The notes under the pieces were generated by a model. It was given only the letters and a program-made list of their open reading frames with translations. It had not been told where the DNA came from and did no database searches. This document shows, in pieces, positions 13,569-24,544 of a stretch of DNA of 64,000 nucleotides. Source of the stretch: Dichetophora obliterata. Lineage: Eukaryota; Arthropoda; Insecta; Diptera; Sciomyzidae. The stretch is from positions 183,890,888-183,954,887 of the forward strand of contig OY986438.1 in assembly GCA_963920525.1 (NCBI GenBank), given 5' to 3'. Both the position numbers and the translations under genes were made by a program. Within the stretch, counting starts at the first letter, position 1. Each line of letters opens with the position of its first letter.

Positions 13569-15251
13569 CAGAGAACTGCACAAGCCGGCTTGAAGTCTTT
13601 TTCAAGCGCTTGCTTAAAATACAAGTTCAAGCTAGCTTGAGCTTGATAATTTTGAATCAAGCAAAGCTTGTAATTGAATATAAATAAGCCCACGCACAGC
13701 TTGCACCTATTCTAGCTTACAAGCGAACGGCACGAAGTTTCAAGCAATGGAAAGCTTGATGCCCTTCGGCAAAAGCTTGTAAGCCTCGCAAGTATCCAAA
13801 TTATTGAATTAAAGCAAGTATCCAAAAATTCAATGAGCTTCTTTAGAGAGAGCTTAAGCGTAATAGGACTTTTAAGGATTTTGTGGACTCCGTGGTGTGA
13901 AGTTTTAGGATAAATGATTTCGAAGATGCTGTCAAACTTTAAAATTTAAGATGGCGGATAGAGTTGCCACCTAGATTTTTTTTATTTTTGCGAATTCTTG
14001 TAATTTTGATATTCTGACAACGGATTTGATTTCGAATATATTGTCACAGTTTTAAAATTTAAGATGGAGGTTAGGGTTGCCACCTAAATTTTTACCACAG
14101 TATTGCCACCTAATAATATGTACTTTTAAAAGTTTTAAACATCATTTATCAGTGTTAAGGGGTCGCTGATTTCGAATCTAAGGTCAGAATTTTGAAATTC
14201 AAGATGGTGGATAGGGTTGCCACCTTTATTTTTTTTAGTTTTATGAATTCGGGGCTGGCAAAAAAAAAATGGTACACCAAAAATGGGTCGCTGAATCCGA
14301 ATCCGTCGTCAGAATTTCAAAATTATAAAATGTTGAAATAATAGGGTTGCCACCTAAAAATATATCTTTTCAACAGTTTTAAACGTCATTTATTAGTGTT
14401 AAGGGGTCGCTGATTTCGAATCTAAAGTCAGAATTTTAAATTTCAATATGGTGGATAGGGTTGCCACCTTATTTTTTTGTAGTTTTATGAATTCGAGGCT
14501 GGCAAAAAAAAAAATGGTAAGCCAAAAATGGGTCGCTGAATCCGAATCCGTCGTCAGAATTTCAAAATTATAAAATGTTGAAATAATAGGGTTGCCACCT
14601 AATAATATGTCTTTTTAAGAGTTTTAAACGTCATTTATTAGTGTTAACACGTCATTTATTAGTTTAAAACTGTTTAAAACTGTACATATTATTAGGTACA
14701 TATTATTAGGTGGCAATACTGTGGTAAAAATTTAGGTGGCAACCCTAACCTCCATCTTAAATTTTAAAACTGTGACAATATATTCGAAATCAAATCCGTT
14801 GTCAGAATATCAAAATTACAAGAATTCGCAAAAATTAAAAAAAATCTAGGTGGCAACTCTATCCGCCATCTTAAATTTTAAAGTTTGACAGCATCTTCGA
14901 AATCATTTATCCTAAAACTTCACACCACGGAGTCCACAGAATCCTTAAAAGTCCTATTACGCTTAAGCTCTCTCTAAAGAAGCTCATTGAATTTTTTGGA
15001 TACTTGCTTTAATTCAATAATTTGGATACTTGCGAGCTTACAAGCTTTTGCCGATCGTTTTAAGCTTTTCAACTTTCCACCCGACAAAGTAAGCCGAAAC
15101 AAGCCAAGCCAACGAGCAAGCATGAATATGGCTTGTATCTGTTTGGTATTTTTGCAAGCTGGCTAAAGCTTGCTTTTTCAAGCTTGAATACGTGCTTGAA
15201 TTTAAGTACTTGAAAAAGCTTGAACTTCAAGTAGGCTTGTGCAGTTCTCTG
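13569..15251. mobile_element. 1683-bp foldback element, hAT-like
   Basis: Inverted ends CAGAGAACTGCACAAGC face each other and the 8-bp target ATACGAAT is duplicated exactly at 13561-13568 and 15252-15259. Inner arms (about 13800-14135 and 14670-15045) are near-perfect inverted copies. The loop holds two direct ~245-bp repeats containing GGTCGCTGA and AGGGTTGCCACCT. The terminal ~200 bp on each side is packed with CAAGCTTG/AAGCTTG motifs. No transposase is visible. The hAT assignment rests on the 8-bp duplication and CAGAG termini. Confidence 0.85.
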
Positions 15252-15259
15252 ATACGAAT

Positions 15260-16420
15260 ATAAATATGAATATGAATATGAAAATGAAAATGAAAATGAA
15301 TATGAAAATGAATATGAATATGAATTTGAATATGAATATGAATATGAATATGAATATGAATACGAATTTGAATATGAACTTGAATATGAATATGGCTCAA
15401 GATATTATATGAATATGTATTTGCATATGAATATGAATATGAATATGAATGGCAATATTAATATGAATATGAATATAAATTTGAATATGAATATGAATAC
15501 GGATACAAATACGAATTTTAATATGAATTTGAATATGAATATGAATTTAAACATGACTCATGATGTCATATGAATATGAATGTGTATATGAATATAAATA
15601 TGAACATGAATATGAATTTGAATATGAATATGTTTATGAATGTGACTCATGATGTCATATGAATATTAATATAAATACGAATTTGAATATGAATTTGAAT
15701 ATGACTTTGAATATGATATATGAATATGAATATGACTATGACTCTTGATGTCATATAAATACGAATATGAAAATTAATTATTCTAGCAATGTGAGTATGA
15801 ATATGAATATAAATATGAATATAAATTTGAATATGAATACGAACTTAAATTTAATATGAATTTGAATATGTTTATGAATATGACTTATGATGTCATATGA
15901 ATATGAATATAAATACGAATTTGAATACGAGTTTGAATATAAATTTGAATACGAAATATGAATATGAATATGACTCATGATGTCATATTAATATGAATAT
16001 GAAAATAAGTATTCATATCCATATTCAAATTTATTTTCATATTCATATTCTTATTCATATTCCCATTTATATTCACATTCATATTCAAAAACATATTCAT
16101 ATGGTATCTTGAGCCATATTCATATTCAAATTCATATTCATATTAAAATTCGTATTCATATTCATATTCAAATTCATATTCATATTCATATTCATATTCA
16201 TATTCATATTCATATTCATATTCTTATTCATATTCATTTTCATATTCATATTCATATTCACATTCACATTCACAATTCAAATTCATATTCATATTCATTT
16301 TCATATACTTATTCATATTCATATTCATATTTATATTCATAGTTAATATAAGTGTGAATATTCATATTCATAGTAAGCATGGGTATGAATATGAGATTGT
16401 GTATAAAAATTATTTATATT
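15260..16420. repeat. TATGAA-type hexamer satellite, second block
   Basis: (GAATAT)n to about 16010, then reverse polarity (TTCATA)n to 16345, with spacers ATGACTCATGATGTCATATG. This is the array that the 13569 foldback element interrupted. Confidence 0.95.
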
Positions 16421-16447
16421 AACGCTTAGCGACAATTGTGTATATAC

Positions 16448-16603
16448 CGTGCCAACTGCAGCCGCAATTGCTGACGTGGATGCCAATTTTCAAAGAGTCC
16501 TAAAGCTTCAAATATCATAGGCAGAAAAAACGAGAGCAACGTCATGGTGACGTTTACCGCATTGCGACTCAACCAGTTATCCTGAAGTGCCAAATTCTCA
16601 GCG
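16448..16603 (-). CDS. Tmc: Tmc exon 12: fourth membrane segment
   Basis: Bounded by AATTTTAG|CGC and CACG|GTATAT, length 156. It begins by completing Asn (AA+C) and ends in the split Arg codon CG. It encodes AENLALQDNWLSRNAVNVTM, then LLSFFLPMIFEALGLF (membrane segment) and ENWHPRQQLRLQLAR. The motif LPMIFEALGLFENWHPR is one of the most conserved stretches of TMC proteins and was a main anchor for the identification. The following intron (12072-16447) contains the hexamer satellite and the 1.7-kb foldback. Confidence 0.95.
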
Positions 16604-16676
16604 CTAAAATTTATAACAAATGCAAACATATTTACATGAAATCTCTGCACAGTTTTTTGCTGACACACAAACATAC

Positions 16677-16769
16677 TTATTAACTAGGGCTACCACCGTG
16701 TAACCGGAAGCAGCCAGTAGTCCCATTACTAAAATATTCACCAGTATTCGCTGCAGAATAATGCGCCAA
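16677..16769 (-). CDS. Tmc: Tmc exon 11: third membrane segment
   Basis: Bounded by CTCTTCTTAG|TTGG and TTAATAA|GTATGT, length 93. It completes an Asn codon from exon 10 and encodes WRIILQRILVNILVMGLLAA followed by SGYTVVALVNK. This is a clear hydrophobic membrane-spanning helix. It is separated by only 73 bp from exon 12 and 106 bp from exon 10, an ordinary compact insect arrangement. Confidence 0.95.
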
Positions 16770-16825
16770 CTAAGAAGAGAGAGAAAATATATACGTGATT
16801 GCATATTTATGCTCAATGAATAACC

Positions 16826-16849
16826 AACAACAACAACAACAACAACAAA
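16826..16849. repeat. (CAA)n microsatellite
   Basis: About eight CAA triplets within the 106-bp intron between exons 10 and 11. Confidence 0.9.
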
Positions 16850-16875
16850 TGAATATTGATTAAATTTCTACTCAC

Positions 16876-16972
16876 TTGCGATTATCCTTCTTCTTTTCTG
16901 CTTCCTCCAGCAGGGCTTCCTTAAATCCCACAACCACGGATGCGATTCTATTGTGCGCTGTTTCCGCATGAC
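16876..16972 (-). CDS. Tmc: Tmc exon 10: cytoplasmic loop helix
   Basis: Bounded by CTTTACAG|GTCATG and CGCAA|GTGAGT, length 97. It encodes HAETAHNRIASVVVGFKEAL then LEEAEKKKDNR, completing Gly at its start. A charged amphipathic helix between membrane segments 2 and 3 is typical of TMC proteins. The intron before exon 11 holds an (AAC)n microsatellite at about 16826-16849. Confidence 0.94.
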
Positions 16973-17141
16973 CTGTAAAGTACGTGTATCTTGAGTATTA
17001 GTCGTTCATGGTTTCGTTAAAGTCTTGTATCCTTTGTTACCTTTGTCAAGTGTGTGTGTTAGTTGGGTTAAGTATTTATGTAGGTGTGGTTGTGTGCCTG
17101 CTTATGATGACGGTGATGATGATAATAATGAAGATGCTTAC

Positions 17142-17236
17142 CAATCATAAAATCCCAACCGGTAAATAGTTTCCAGGAGAACGTGCATTCATCGTCCTTT
17201 GAAGAAAGTTTTGAGTTTCTTGAATTTTCCGCCATT
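17142..17236 (-). CDS. Tmc: Tmc exon 9: FSWKLFTGWDFMIG loop
   Basis: Bounded by CACTCCTTAG|AATG and ATGATTG|GTAAGC, length 95. It completes Lys (AA+A) and then reads MAENSRNSKLSSKDDECTF and SWKLFTGWDFMIG. The phrase FxWKxFTGWDxxIG is a hallmark of the loop before TM3 in TMC proteins. The exon sits alone at the near end of the 23.6-kb intron, with exon 8 at 40955. Confidence 0.95.
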
Positions 17237-18050
17237 CTAAGGAGTGCAATATTGAAAATAACCAGTGAATAATTGGAGTGAATAAATAAATGGCATGGCT
17301 TACATTTAAGCTTAACTTGAAGAAAATTATTTTCAAGTCTAAGAAAACAAGTAGTAAGGTCAGTTTTACAAAATGAAAAAAAAGACTTTGTTTGGTTTTG
17401 TATTTTTTATATGGTTTTGTTTTTTAGCAGAGCACTTAAAAGAAGGTAAATTATTAAAGACTTGAAATAAAAGTTGAAAAAATATGTACAGCAAAGAGTT
17501 GACATATTGGTATATGAGCATTGGTTTCTCCAAATAATCCAGGAAAATAAGACAATAAAACCGCCGTTGTTTAAAAAAATCCACAAATATCTATACGGGA
17601 TTATCTGTACTTGTTTACATAAATAATCACGTGAAAGTTTAACCTGGAAGTTCATTCGATGCAATTGCAAGAATACGAAAGAAATTTATGGTAGAGTTTA
17701 ATGATTGCGTTTGACGTTTAGATATAGCAGGGCTTCAAAATTATGCAATAATTTTATTGTTTTTTTTTCAATATTTTAAAAATGTAGTTTTAAATGATTT
17801 ACCGCTTAAATATATCAAATTGTTTGATTTATAATAACAAAAACCTTTAAAAATGAGCATAAAAAAGTTATTAAAGCCAAATAGCTACTAAAAACTCATC
17901 AAAATCTTTATTCATTAAAATCTTATTTTAAAGCGCCATCTCTGAAAGTTGCTTTTTACATTTCTTTTTCCTCGCTGTTCGCTATTCGTAACAAGCTATC
18001 AAAAAACTTCTCTTGAATAAATTGCGATTTCTCTGCGTAAATTTTTAGAG
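17237..18050. other. intron DNA, nothing recognised
   Basis: Start of the 23.6-kb intron between exons 9 and 8. AT-rich, with no inverted ends or coding remnant that I can see. Confidence 0.5.
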
Positions 18051-18700
18051 CCCCCCATTATCCGGTTTTACGATCGACCGGTCTACCCGGTCTAGACCGG
18101 TTCTAAACCGGTCTACCCGGTCTAGACCGGTTCTAAACCGGTCGACCGGTCTTTACGGTCTACCCGGTCTAAACCGGTCGACCGGTCTTTACGGTCTACC
18201 CGGTCTAGACCGGTCTTTACGGTCGACCGGTCTACCGGTCTACCCGGTCTAGACCGGTTCTAAACCGGTCGAACGGTCTTTACGGTCTACCCGGTCTAGA
18301 CCGGTCTACCCTGTCAGACCGGTTTTTAGTACTTTATACAAAAGAGTATGTTTTTTGGTACTTTTTGGCAAAATATGCTAAAGACTAGAAATAAATATAA
18401 AAAAATCCATGCTTTTGGAAAAGTACTGAAATTTTTAAAAAAAACTGAAAAAAATTAAAAAAATCAAAAAAATTTATAAAAAGAGAAGAAATTTTTAAAA
18501 ATTTTATAATTTTATAAAAAATCTAAAAAAGTGAAATTTTCCAAAAAAAGGTAATTTGCGTATTTGCAAAAAAATACCAAAAACAACCCTTTTAAAAAAA
18601 CCGTTTAAAAACCCTTTTTAAAGACCGGTTAATCGGTCGACCGGGTAGACCGTAAAGACCGGGTAGACCGGTCGACCGGTTATGACCGTAGGCTCTATAA
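18050..18700. mobile_element. ACCGGT-motif element
   Basis: Left block 18060-18325 is an irregular tandem of CCGGTCTA, CCGGTCGA, CTAGACCGGT and TTTACGGTC words. Right block 18610-18697 carries the same words in inverted order (ACCGGTTAATCGGTCGACCG). Between them is poly(A)-rich filler. The outer edges read TAGAGCC on the left and GGCTCTA on the right, with possible TA flanks. There is no open frame. The dense palindromic ACCGGT and GGTCGACC words are unlike any surrounding DNA. A non-autonomous DNA transposon is the best guess. Confidence 0.65.
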
Positions 18701-19079
18701 ATTTTACAAGAGTTGAACTCGCTCCCATAATTTTTCACATACGTCTATTAAAATTGCGCCAGCGAGTAGACGGACGCAAAACGCAACTGCATTGATTGAA
18801 CTTCCAGCTTTATTATTGCTAAATCGTGTGTGCAAGTCAAGTCGTGAGTGAAAAAACGTAAACGTAAAGTGAAAAAACCACTGAAATATTAGATGCTTAC
18901 TTTACACAAGAAGGATTTAACACAAAAAATCTCTTAGATAAATGGATTTCAAGTAAAACATATGGGAAAAATTTAGCATTGTGATGCATTAAATTTTAAC
19001 ACTGAATTTACCACACCAGTCAAAATGACTGGTTTTAAAATTTTATTTTAAAATTCCTACTTCAACTAAATTTCTTTTG

Positions 19080-19262
19080 AATTTTCTCTAACGAATTTTT
19101 CCAAAGAAACAACAACAACAACAACGTTTTCAATATGAAATCACAAACTGATTTTATTGCAATTTCGGTCCTGCTACAGGCTTCATCAGAAATCTTTGTG
19201 GTACGCCGTGCAAGCACATTAGCGCTCTGTACCACAGAGGCGATAAGATTTTAAGTGTAAAT
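19080..19262 (-). repeat. SINE-like repeat, copy 1
   Basis: Inverted relative to a related copy at 58985-59165. They share the block CACAAAGATTTCTGATGAAG, then CCGAAATTGCAATAAAATCA, then CATATTGAAAA, (GTT)n and a TTCGTTAGAG end. On the minus strand the upstream 60 bp (CTCTGTGGTACAGAGCGC) looks like a tRNA D-arm/A-box, suggesting a tRNA-derived SINE. Confidence 0.6.
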
Positions 19263-19564
19263 TTCTCAGTTTTTCTCCTTTCAAATTTTATTATTTTATT
19301 GTTTTACTATTTTTATAATTTTATTATTTTATTTAAATAATTTAGTTCAGGCTGGGTCAATTTATTTGGTGTATATAAAAAAGTGATGCGGTAGAGAAAC
19401 CCCCTGTCAAAAACTAAGTTCCTTAAGCTTTTTCTTCAACTTCAAATGTAGTTCGAAATAAAATCGGTACATTTATTATTTTTATTATTTTTATTATTTG
19501 ATATAATTTGTTCAATGTAAATAATGTAAATAAACAATCAAATCAAAAATATTAATTTAATATT

Positions 19565-19815
19565 ATAGGAAAAAAACTAGGTTAACCCATTGTCAAAAAA
19601 TTTTTTGAAATTCTTACATCAGGTTTGAAATCAGCGACTCCTTCATATTGTCAGCACATACATAAAAAAATATAACGAAAAAAAAAACAAATTTTTTTGG
19701 TCCACCCCAGTGTCAAAAAACCTTTTGAAATTTTAACATGAGGTTCGAAATCAGCGACCCTTTATACTGCTAAAACATATACAAAGAGTATAAAAAAACA
19801 CATAGGGTCCACCCT
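19565..19815. repeat. ~120-bp direct repeats, continuing at 21797-21975
   Basis: The unit GTCCACCCTAGTGTCAAAAA ... CATCAGGTTTGAAATCAGCG ... ATATACAAAAAGTATAAAA occurs near 19565 and 19690 and again at about 21800 and 21905. The third unit was split by insertion of the 1981-bp element. Confidence 0.7.
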
Positions 19816-21796
19816 CACGGTGTGCAGGAAGCAACTTTTATTCAACCTGAAATGTCGACGCAATCTGAGTATGCAGATGTTTGAAGTACAATCTAAAAAC
19901 GCAGAATTTATTGTTTTTAAAATCCTATGAGTTCGTTTAAGGGGGGGAATCAATATTTTGTTATGATTATGTTGTTATGAATCCAAAAGAGCAAAAAAGA
20001 ATAATTTTTTTAAAAAATATATTTAGATAATATTATGAGAAATTCAGGCGCAAGCGTCAGACAAACGAGAAATGTTGCTTATTTTATTCGAAGGAGAAAA
20101 AGTTGAAATTCGATTTCACAAAATTACGCCTCACATGTTACTAAAAAAGTTAACACTCTGAAAAATGTTTGCAAAACTTATAATTTACGGTTTGACGTAG
20201 TTTCAAACAAATCAAAATAAATTCAATCCATGGTATCAATCAGCCCATGCATCTGAGTTATAATAAGTGAAACTATGATGAAAGAAATGGCTGACGAAGG
20301 ACAGGGCTTCTTTAAAATTAGTTTAACAATGCTTCCAGAAAATTATTCTTCAGCGTACCGAGATGAAGATGAAAACGATGAACATTTCAATTAAAAGCTA
20401 TTCAATAAATAAGGCAATGCAAACAAAAAAAAAAACAAAGTTGACAAGTGTAAAACGTTTAAAAATGCTGTGTATTGTCCCAAACATACAGAAGCATAAA
20501 GTAATATTTCTACTTTGTTCGATTTAGCAAAAATCAATAAAACACCCAGAGACTTACTGCCAACTTTAAATTAATTTTAATTGTCAATGGTCTAATGCTT
20601 CATGTCCATGCTCATATTGCTTTGATAGCTTACAAAATTTAAAAGAACTGAATCGAAAAGAACAATCTTTCATACTTTAATAAATTTTCTTCTCTTGATT
20701 TGGATAATCCACCACTATAAATCCACCATTGCTAAAAAAAGTGATGATGTTTACTATATCCAAAAGTGTATTATTCCGGAATTACATATAATGCAGGGAT
20801 TCGTCAATTGTTTTGAGATGGATTAGTTCCAATCCTCAGTATACAAAAGTCACTGATTTGGCCAATAAAACTAAATTTAAAAGAATTAAACTATCATTGC
20901 GAAACATTTGAAAGCAATGCCTGCCGTACCCTTTTGAAAAACGCAGATAAGTTAAATGATCCTGACATATGTCAAAATATTGGAAATTTACGATTAGTTC
21001 CGTTTATTAACGCTCTAAAAGCTATGAACAACATAATTAACTGCGGCTTTTCTACTCAAAAGTGTGATAACCTTTAAGAGTACATTGAAAAATTTATAAA
21101 AATCTTTGAAGCTTCAGAACTTTCCAATACATTGAAAGCTAATGTAACACCTTATTCATTGTCTGGAGTACCTAAATAGAGATGAACTCGATATACGGTC
21201 TACATAAGCAGGGAAATCCATTCACAAGGAATTTTTAAATCATTGGAATCGAAGAAAAGTTAATTCAATGAATAATGCAGCATATTTACCGAAGTTGCAG
21301 GAAGCAGTTGTTGCTTTTTCATCTCTAAATATGTAAATATTAAAGTCATTACACAATGAAAAAATAGTATTACAGGTAATAAAGACAAACGTTGTTGCCT
21401 TCTTGAAAACTCACTTGATCTAAAGCTCACAATCTTAATTCATGTAATTATCTAACTAGTTTTCTTCAAAATTTATACTTTTTGGCTATTTTGGATTTAT
21501 AATAACACACGTTTTCTTATCGGTCCATTACTAAATGGAATTTTTTGATTTCTTAAAATGCAAATATTTGAAATTAAACCGTTTTTTAAACTTTGAGGAC
21601 ATATTTTTTAATAGCTTTACTATGATATAAAAAACATCGATTTTTTTACTACAAAAAATTGATTCACCCCCTTAAACGAACTCATAGGATTTTAAAAACA
21701 ATTAATTCTGCATCTGTAGATGGTTCTTCAAACATCTGCATACTCAGATTGCGTCGACATTTCAGGTTGAATAAAAGTTGCTTCTTGCACACCGTG
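19816..21796 (+). mobile_element. 1981-bp element with 140-bp inverted ends (CACGGTG)
   Basis: Inverted ends of about 140 bp (19816-19955 and 21659-21796) both begin CACGGTGTGCA and run through TTCAACCTGAAATGTCGACG at over 90% identity. The target CCCT is duplicated at 19812-19815 and 21797-21800, and the uninterrupted target can be read from the neighbouring direct repeats. A 4-bp duplication with CAC...TG ends recalls the Chapaev branch of the CMC superfamily, but that is inference. Inside is a decayed coding region, annotated separately. Confidence 0.82.
20270..21345 (+). pseudogene. decayed gene inside the 1981-bp element, function unknown
   Basis: Frameshifted, stop-ridden coding traces in one direction. 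They include MKEMADEGQGFFKISLTMLP near 20276, a YSGIT-N-GIRQLF-DGLVP-like stretch near 20775-20830, ESNACRTLLKNADKLNDPDI near 20912-20970, LRLVPFINALKAMNNIINCG near 20985-21045, and EFLNHWNRRKVNSMNNAAYL near 21220-21280 followed by PKLQEAVVAFSSLN. The order and spacing suggest a protein of at least 350 residues. I associate these phrases with repeated, unnamed arthropod and cnidarian proteins that look transposon-derived, but I cannot name the family. It is probably the element's own transposase or an accessory protein. Confidence 0.6.
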
Positions 21797-21975
21797 CCCT
21801 AGGGATAAAAACTTTTTTAAAATGCTAACATCAGGTTTGAAATAAGCAACCACTTAATACTGCCACCAGTCCATATACAAAAAGTATAAAATAAGAAAAA
21901 ACACATTCTTAGGGTCCACCCTAGTTTCAAAAAACTAGGAAATGTTTAGAAATTCTAACATCAGATTTAACATTT

Positions 21976-23155
21976 GCTGCAGTTTACATTTCTTAAAAAT
22001 TAATTGCAATTCAGATTCTCACGTATTATTTAAAACAAACATACGAATAAAAATAACAAACGCGTTTTAACGAATTTTCCACATTTCAAAAACAGCAACA
22101 CATGCAGATAAAGAGAGAAAGAGAGAGTTGTGCACTCGCCTACTCGTTTGTTAGGCTGCTCGAATCTCCCCAGCAGGCAATTAATTGAGTGCTCCGCAAA
22201 AGAAGGTATGCTAGCACTACTATTATTGGTGTCAATACACCTTCCATGATCACTAAATTTCTGAGTGCTTCTGTAAGGCCTATCTTTTGAAGGCTCTGAG
22301 TCTTTTCATATTATTTTATATGAAAAAATTTAGAAAGAATTATAAATAATCACAACAATTTAAAAAAAATTAAAAAATTTTTTTGTTCGAGTTGAGTCAC
22401 GAAATCTGGTCTCCGAAATCTAACACATTACAAATCATATTTTATGTAATTAATTATATGGAAAAATTCCAAGTCTTTTCTAAAATTTTGTATGAAGAAA
22501 TTTTACAAAAACATACAAAAAAATTTTAAATGAGCAGAAAAATTTGTAAAAATTTTTTTTTTGTCCGAGCTGCATAATAAGCTAAATTTTGCTAAAATTT
22601 TTTGCATAATAAGCTAAAAGATGTTGGACCGCTACATGAGAGGACGTTGACTTAAATCTGGAAATTGTTAGTCGTTTTTTATTTCAAGTTGATATTTATA
22701 TTGCTTTTATTTCTAACGCTCATTCTCAAAAAGAGCTAGAAGGACTGCTAGACCTTTTAAGAGTCGCAAGAGCGGAAGGCCTGAAAAATATTTTCGTTTC
22801 ATAGAAAAAAGAAAGTATACTTGGATATGAGTGTGGAAGCACTTCGAAATCCTTATGAAGGCCTGCTTGTAGTACTTCGAACTCCTTCCATTGTTAACTG
22901 GGTCAATACTCCCACGTATACACACAGCGCTCTCGCCTGCTAGTTTGTAATCTACTCGGTACTCGCACGCATACACATACTGCAATCTCACTGTTACCGT
23001 CACGTAACAGTGACTTTATTCCAAAAACTTTGAAAATGAAGATTGTTAGACTTTTTGAAAACAATATAGAAGTAATTGGAAATAACGCAGTTAAAAAAGC
23101 AAAAAAGTATTGCATTAACTTGGTCATAGAAAATATATGTTTATTTTATTTACAA
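21976..23155. other. intron DNA, no gene recognised
   Basis: AT-rich stretch with a short GAGAGAAAGAGAGAG purine run near 22112 and GTAACAGTGA/TCACTGTTAC words near 22990. No convincing coding potential. Confidence 0.45.
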
Positions 23156-23760
23156 CATCCCAGCAAAATTTTTGATGCAAATGTGACATGCATTCTTAGG
23201 GTCACTGCTTCTAGAAAATATTCTATAGATCAAACTGTACTTCTTCTTAGCCTTATAAAGAAGTTCTTTCAAGAGGCATAAGCTACTTCTGGAAGACATT
23301 CGAATGGCATTTAAATTCAATTAAAGTAGAAAAATTATATATAATTATAATATATGTTTTAGATATTTTCCGTGGGATTTTTTTGCTTTGAAAATGCTTT
23401 AAAAATCGAGAAAAAAGATATTTTACTTGGTATTTTTAAACCCCCAACAAAACTCAAACACTTCTCATTTCCAACACCAAAATCGTTTAAATATCGGGAA
23501 AAGGGATATTTCCCAACAATTTTTTAACCCTGAAAACACAAAAATCATTCCATTCTTAAAAATACCTACAAGAATCCTTTGATTGAAGGGCTCAAAGAAA
23601 TCTTCCATTAAAAAAGTCCTAGATACTCTTCTAGAGAAGACTAAGGTAAGCATTCCTCCCAATGACATGCATATGTTAAAAGAATGCCTTCTGGGTATGA
23701 AAGTGAAGGGATGGAATTCAAGACTTTCCCTTTCACTTTAGCTTCTTTTTTTGCTAGGAT
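23155..23760. repeat. ~600-bp dispersed repeat, copy 1
   Basis: Aligns by eye with 32395-33060. Shared landmarks in the same order are AATGTGACATGCATTCTTAG, TTCTTCTTAGCCTTAT, CTACTTCTGGAAGACATTC, GAAAAGGGATATTT, CTAGAGAAGACTAAGG, CATTCCTCCCAATGAC and AGACTTTCCCTTTCACTTTA. Diverged, with several indels. No shared frame is preserved, so I treat it as a transposon fragment. Confidence 0.7.
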
Positions 23761-23883
23761 TTACTGCACTTCCTGCTTTGTTTCGCACGTGCGAGTTCCG
23801 TGAGATTCTGTTCAGACTAAATGTTTTTGGGAAACAATTGAAAAATTTTTGAACAAGCTACAACATGTTTGAAACATTTTTAA

Positions 23884-24147
23884 CCCTTAACTGGTATATC
23901 TCAAAAAATTACACTAACAGTACTTCTGGTCCCAGGGACTACACCGACTAAACTGCTAAAAAACCACAAAATTTAGTTAGAAATTCCTGTTTTTTTTAAG
24001 AACGTCTTAAATAAAGTTTTTGCTTCCTATTATGAAAGAATTATTTTAATTATTTTGAATAATTGAATTCAATCGAATTGAATTATTAAAGAAATTCCTT
24101 TTTTGTTTTTTGTTCTGGTCCCATAGATCAGGAGTACCAGTTAAGGG
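23884..24147. mobile_element. 264-bp piggyBac-type MITE
   Basis: Flanked on both sides by TTAA (23880-23883 and 24148-24151), with inverted ends CCCTTAACTGGTA. TTAA targets and CCC-starting termini are the piggyBac hallmark. An internal inverted CTGGTCCCA/TGGGACCAG-like pair is present. No coding sequence. Confidence 0.85.
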
Positions 24148-24201
24148 TTAAATGATGCTTGACATAAACCATTTCATGATAAGAAAATATTTGAATAGTA
24201 G

Positions 24202-24541
24202 GTCTGTTCCCGACTAACTTCAAGTAAAGTTCGAGTAAGGTTCAATCTGTAAGAGTAACTCAATTATCTGTTAAAATGTGAGAAAATGCAAAAAAGTACG
24301 GTAACGACTTAAAGCAAGTTTCGAGCAGAGCAGGTGCTGTTGACAGCTGATTGACAATAAATTGGAAGAAGATTCGTGCTCGAAAAAAATTTTTCAAGTA
24401 AAGTTCAAGCTAGCTTCGGGTAGTTGTAATAGAATAGAGACTGATATTAAGCTTGTTCTTCTTCTCTCTTGAGCTTGAAAAATGTGTAAAGAAAAGCTTT
24501 CAAGCAAGTTCAAGTTACTTGAAACGAGTACGGGAACAGAC
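24202..24541. mobile_element. 340-bp MITE with GTCTGTTCCCG ends
   Basis: Inverted ends GTCTGTTCCCG enclose many AGTTCAAG, CAAGTT and AGCTTGAA words, as in the foldback at 13569 but with different termini. No clear target duplication. Confidence 0.7.
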
Positions 24542-24544
24542 TTA

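Noticed and set aside
19812..21800. Transib/RAG-like element on the strength of CACGGTG ends
   Set aside because: Transib makes 5-bp duplications. The duplication here is 4 bp, and I cannot find RAG1-like core motifs in the decayed gene, so I left the superfamily open.
22713..23281. Overlapping frames of 74-96 codons in both directions
   Set aside because: They overlap the ~600-bp dispersed repeat and intron DNA. No frame is conserved in the second repeat copy at 32395.
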